A stretch of 64,000 bases of DNA from Dendrophyllia cribrosa. Its lineage: Eukaryota > Cnidaria > Anthozoa > Scleractinia > Dendrophylliidae. Each line of letters opens with the position of its first letter. Position 1 is the stretch's first letter. Made by a program: the position numbers and the translations under genes. This document shows positions 63,400-64,000 of the stretch, one piece after another. The stretch lies in assembly GCA_024195265.1 (NCBI GenBank), contig JAJLRJ010000013.1, positions 5,692,112 to 5,756,111 on the forward strand, in the 5' to 3' direction. The notes beneath the pieces are model-generated. The model searched no databases, was not told the origin of the DNA, and worked only from the letters and a program-made list of their open reading frames with translations.

Positions 63400-64000
63400 T
63401 TAACATAGAAGTAAAATTACAATTCATTTCCGAGTATTAAATCGAAGGAACAACATAAATACGGTACCGCTTATACTGAAATATCTTACAGTCTGAGACT
63501 TTACAGCTTCGGCCTGTCTTTACGATTATAGGGTGTATATTCTTCATTCTTTTCCCTTTTTTTGTTATTTTCTCTACTGAAATTTTGCACTAATCGGCTC
63601 TTAGACTCCTTGTTTGTAAACATCGTCAGTTTCTTTGCATAATAGTACTAGTATGTATAAGTCTTTTATTGTCTTTTGGCAATAAATCATAACATACTTA
63701 CAATGTATCAAAAAATTTTAGAAAATCGAGGAGCGATTCGTTTGTAAAATATACCAGTTAAAAAAACATTACCAGGCGCCGTTTGCAGTTTAACACTACG
63801 AAGCGCTATTTTTTTATGATCGCGATCGCGAGTTAGACTCCGTTCTAATACAAACATTTTGTTGAAATTATACATTAGCATTCTAGGTTTATAAATATAC
63901 TTGAAACAAGAAAATTCTCGATGCGGAAGTAAATTCTTAGTAAGAGTCGAAGACCATTTTTGATAGCTCAGTCTTCCTATTCTGAAAAAGGCTTTCAAAT
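63400..64000. other. Window end, no gene supported
   Basis: A 96-codon open frame on the minus strand (63708-63998) has no recognisable motif and an unlikely composition. Nothing else seen. Confidence 0.35.

Noticed and set aside
63708..63998. 96-codon minus-strand open frame at the window edge
   Set aside because: No motif, no splice or promoter support, and unusual composition; cannot be supported from this window.

Overview
The window looks like nuclear DNA from a cnidarian, most likely a scleractinian coral or a close anthozoan relative. This rests on low coding density, long introns with GT/AG borders, poly-G and (TA)n tracts, and a great variety of short terminal-inverted-repeat elements, SINE-like repeats, DIRS/LINE remnants and Penelope-like hammerhead sequences. 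I identify it by pattern recognition, not by a search. There is one 500-base assembly gap (34464-34963).

Genes. (1) A plus-strand gene at 7400-32036 can be assembled from seven exons that keep one reading frame. It encodes a 379-residue type I membrane protein with a signal peptide, two CUB domains, a Ser/Thr-rich stalk, one membrane helix and a 23-residue tail. One exon is only 25 bases long. (2) A convergent minus-strand gene at about 38380-43586 encodes a caspase/metacaspase-like (C14) protein. Three exons carry the N-terminal strand, the catalytic His and the catalytic Cys; a fourth likely exon was found by its splice sites, and the 3' end was not found. (3) An intronless plus-strand gene at 54444-56279 encodes a 611-residue secreted protein with an N-terminal helical/coiled-coil half and a beta-propeller-like C-terminal half. 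I do not recognise its family. (4) A complete tRNA-Val(AAC) gene lies at 59922-59993. A possible isolated first exon at 50802-50972 (minus) and several broken transposon-derived coding fragments (DIRS-type and LINE reverse transcriptases, a THAP-like finger, an integrase-like remnant) make up the other coding signal.

Layout. 1-7.2 kb: repeats, including a fold-back element whose arms carry hammerhead ribozyme sequences. 7.3-32 kb: the CUB gene, whose introns hold a DIRS-type retroelement broken by a TIR element with 6-bp target duplications, a SINE, two LINE fragments and many MITEs. 32-38 kb: MITEs, the gap in a tandem array, and a head-to-head pair of complete type I hammerhead motifs between (TA)n tracts. 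38.4-43.6 kb: the caspase-like gene, with the end of its first exon present three times in tandem. 44-54 kb: nested MITEs, including a 4.4-kb composite. 54.3-56.4 kb: the secreted-protein gene. 56.4-64 kb: MITEs, minisatellites, a 690-bp segment duplicated from 51 kb, the tRNA gene, and a tandem LINE C-terminal fragment.

The most notable signals are five sequences that meet the type I hammerhead ribozyme consensus with paired stems (three at 4.3-5.4 kb, two at 36.4-36.5 kb), arranged mostly as divergent pairs inside fold-back DNA. I see no operon-like or pathway link between the three protein genes. No CRISPR array or bacterial feature was seen.
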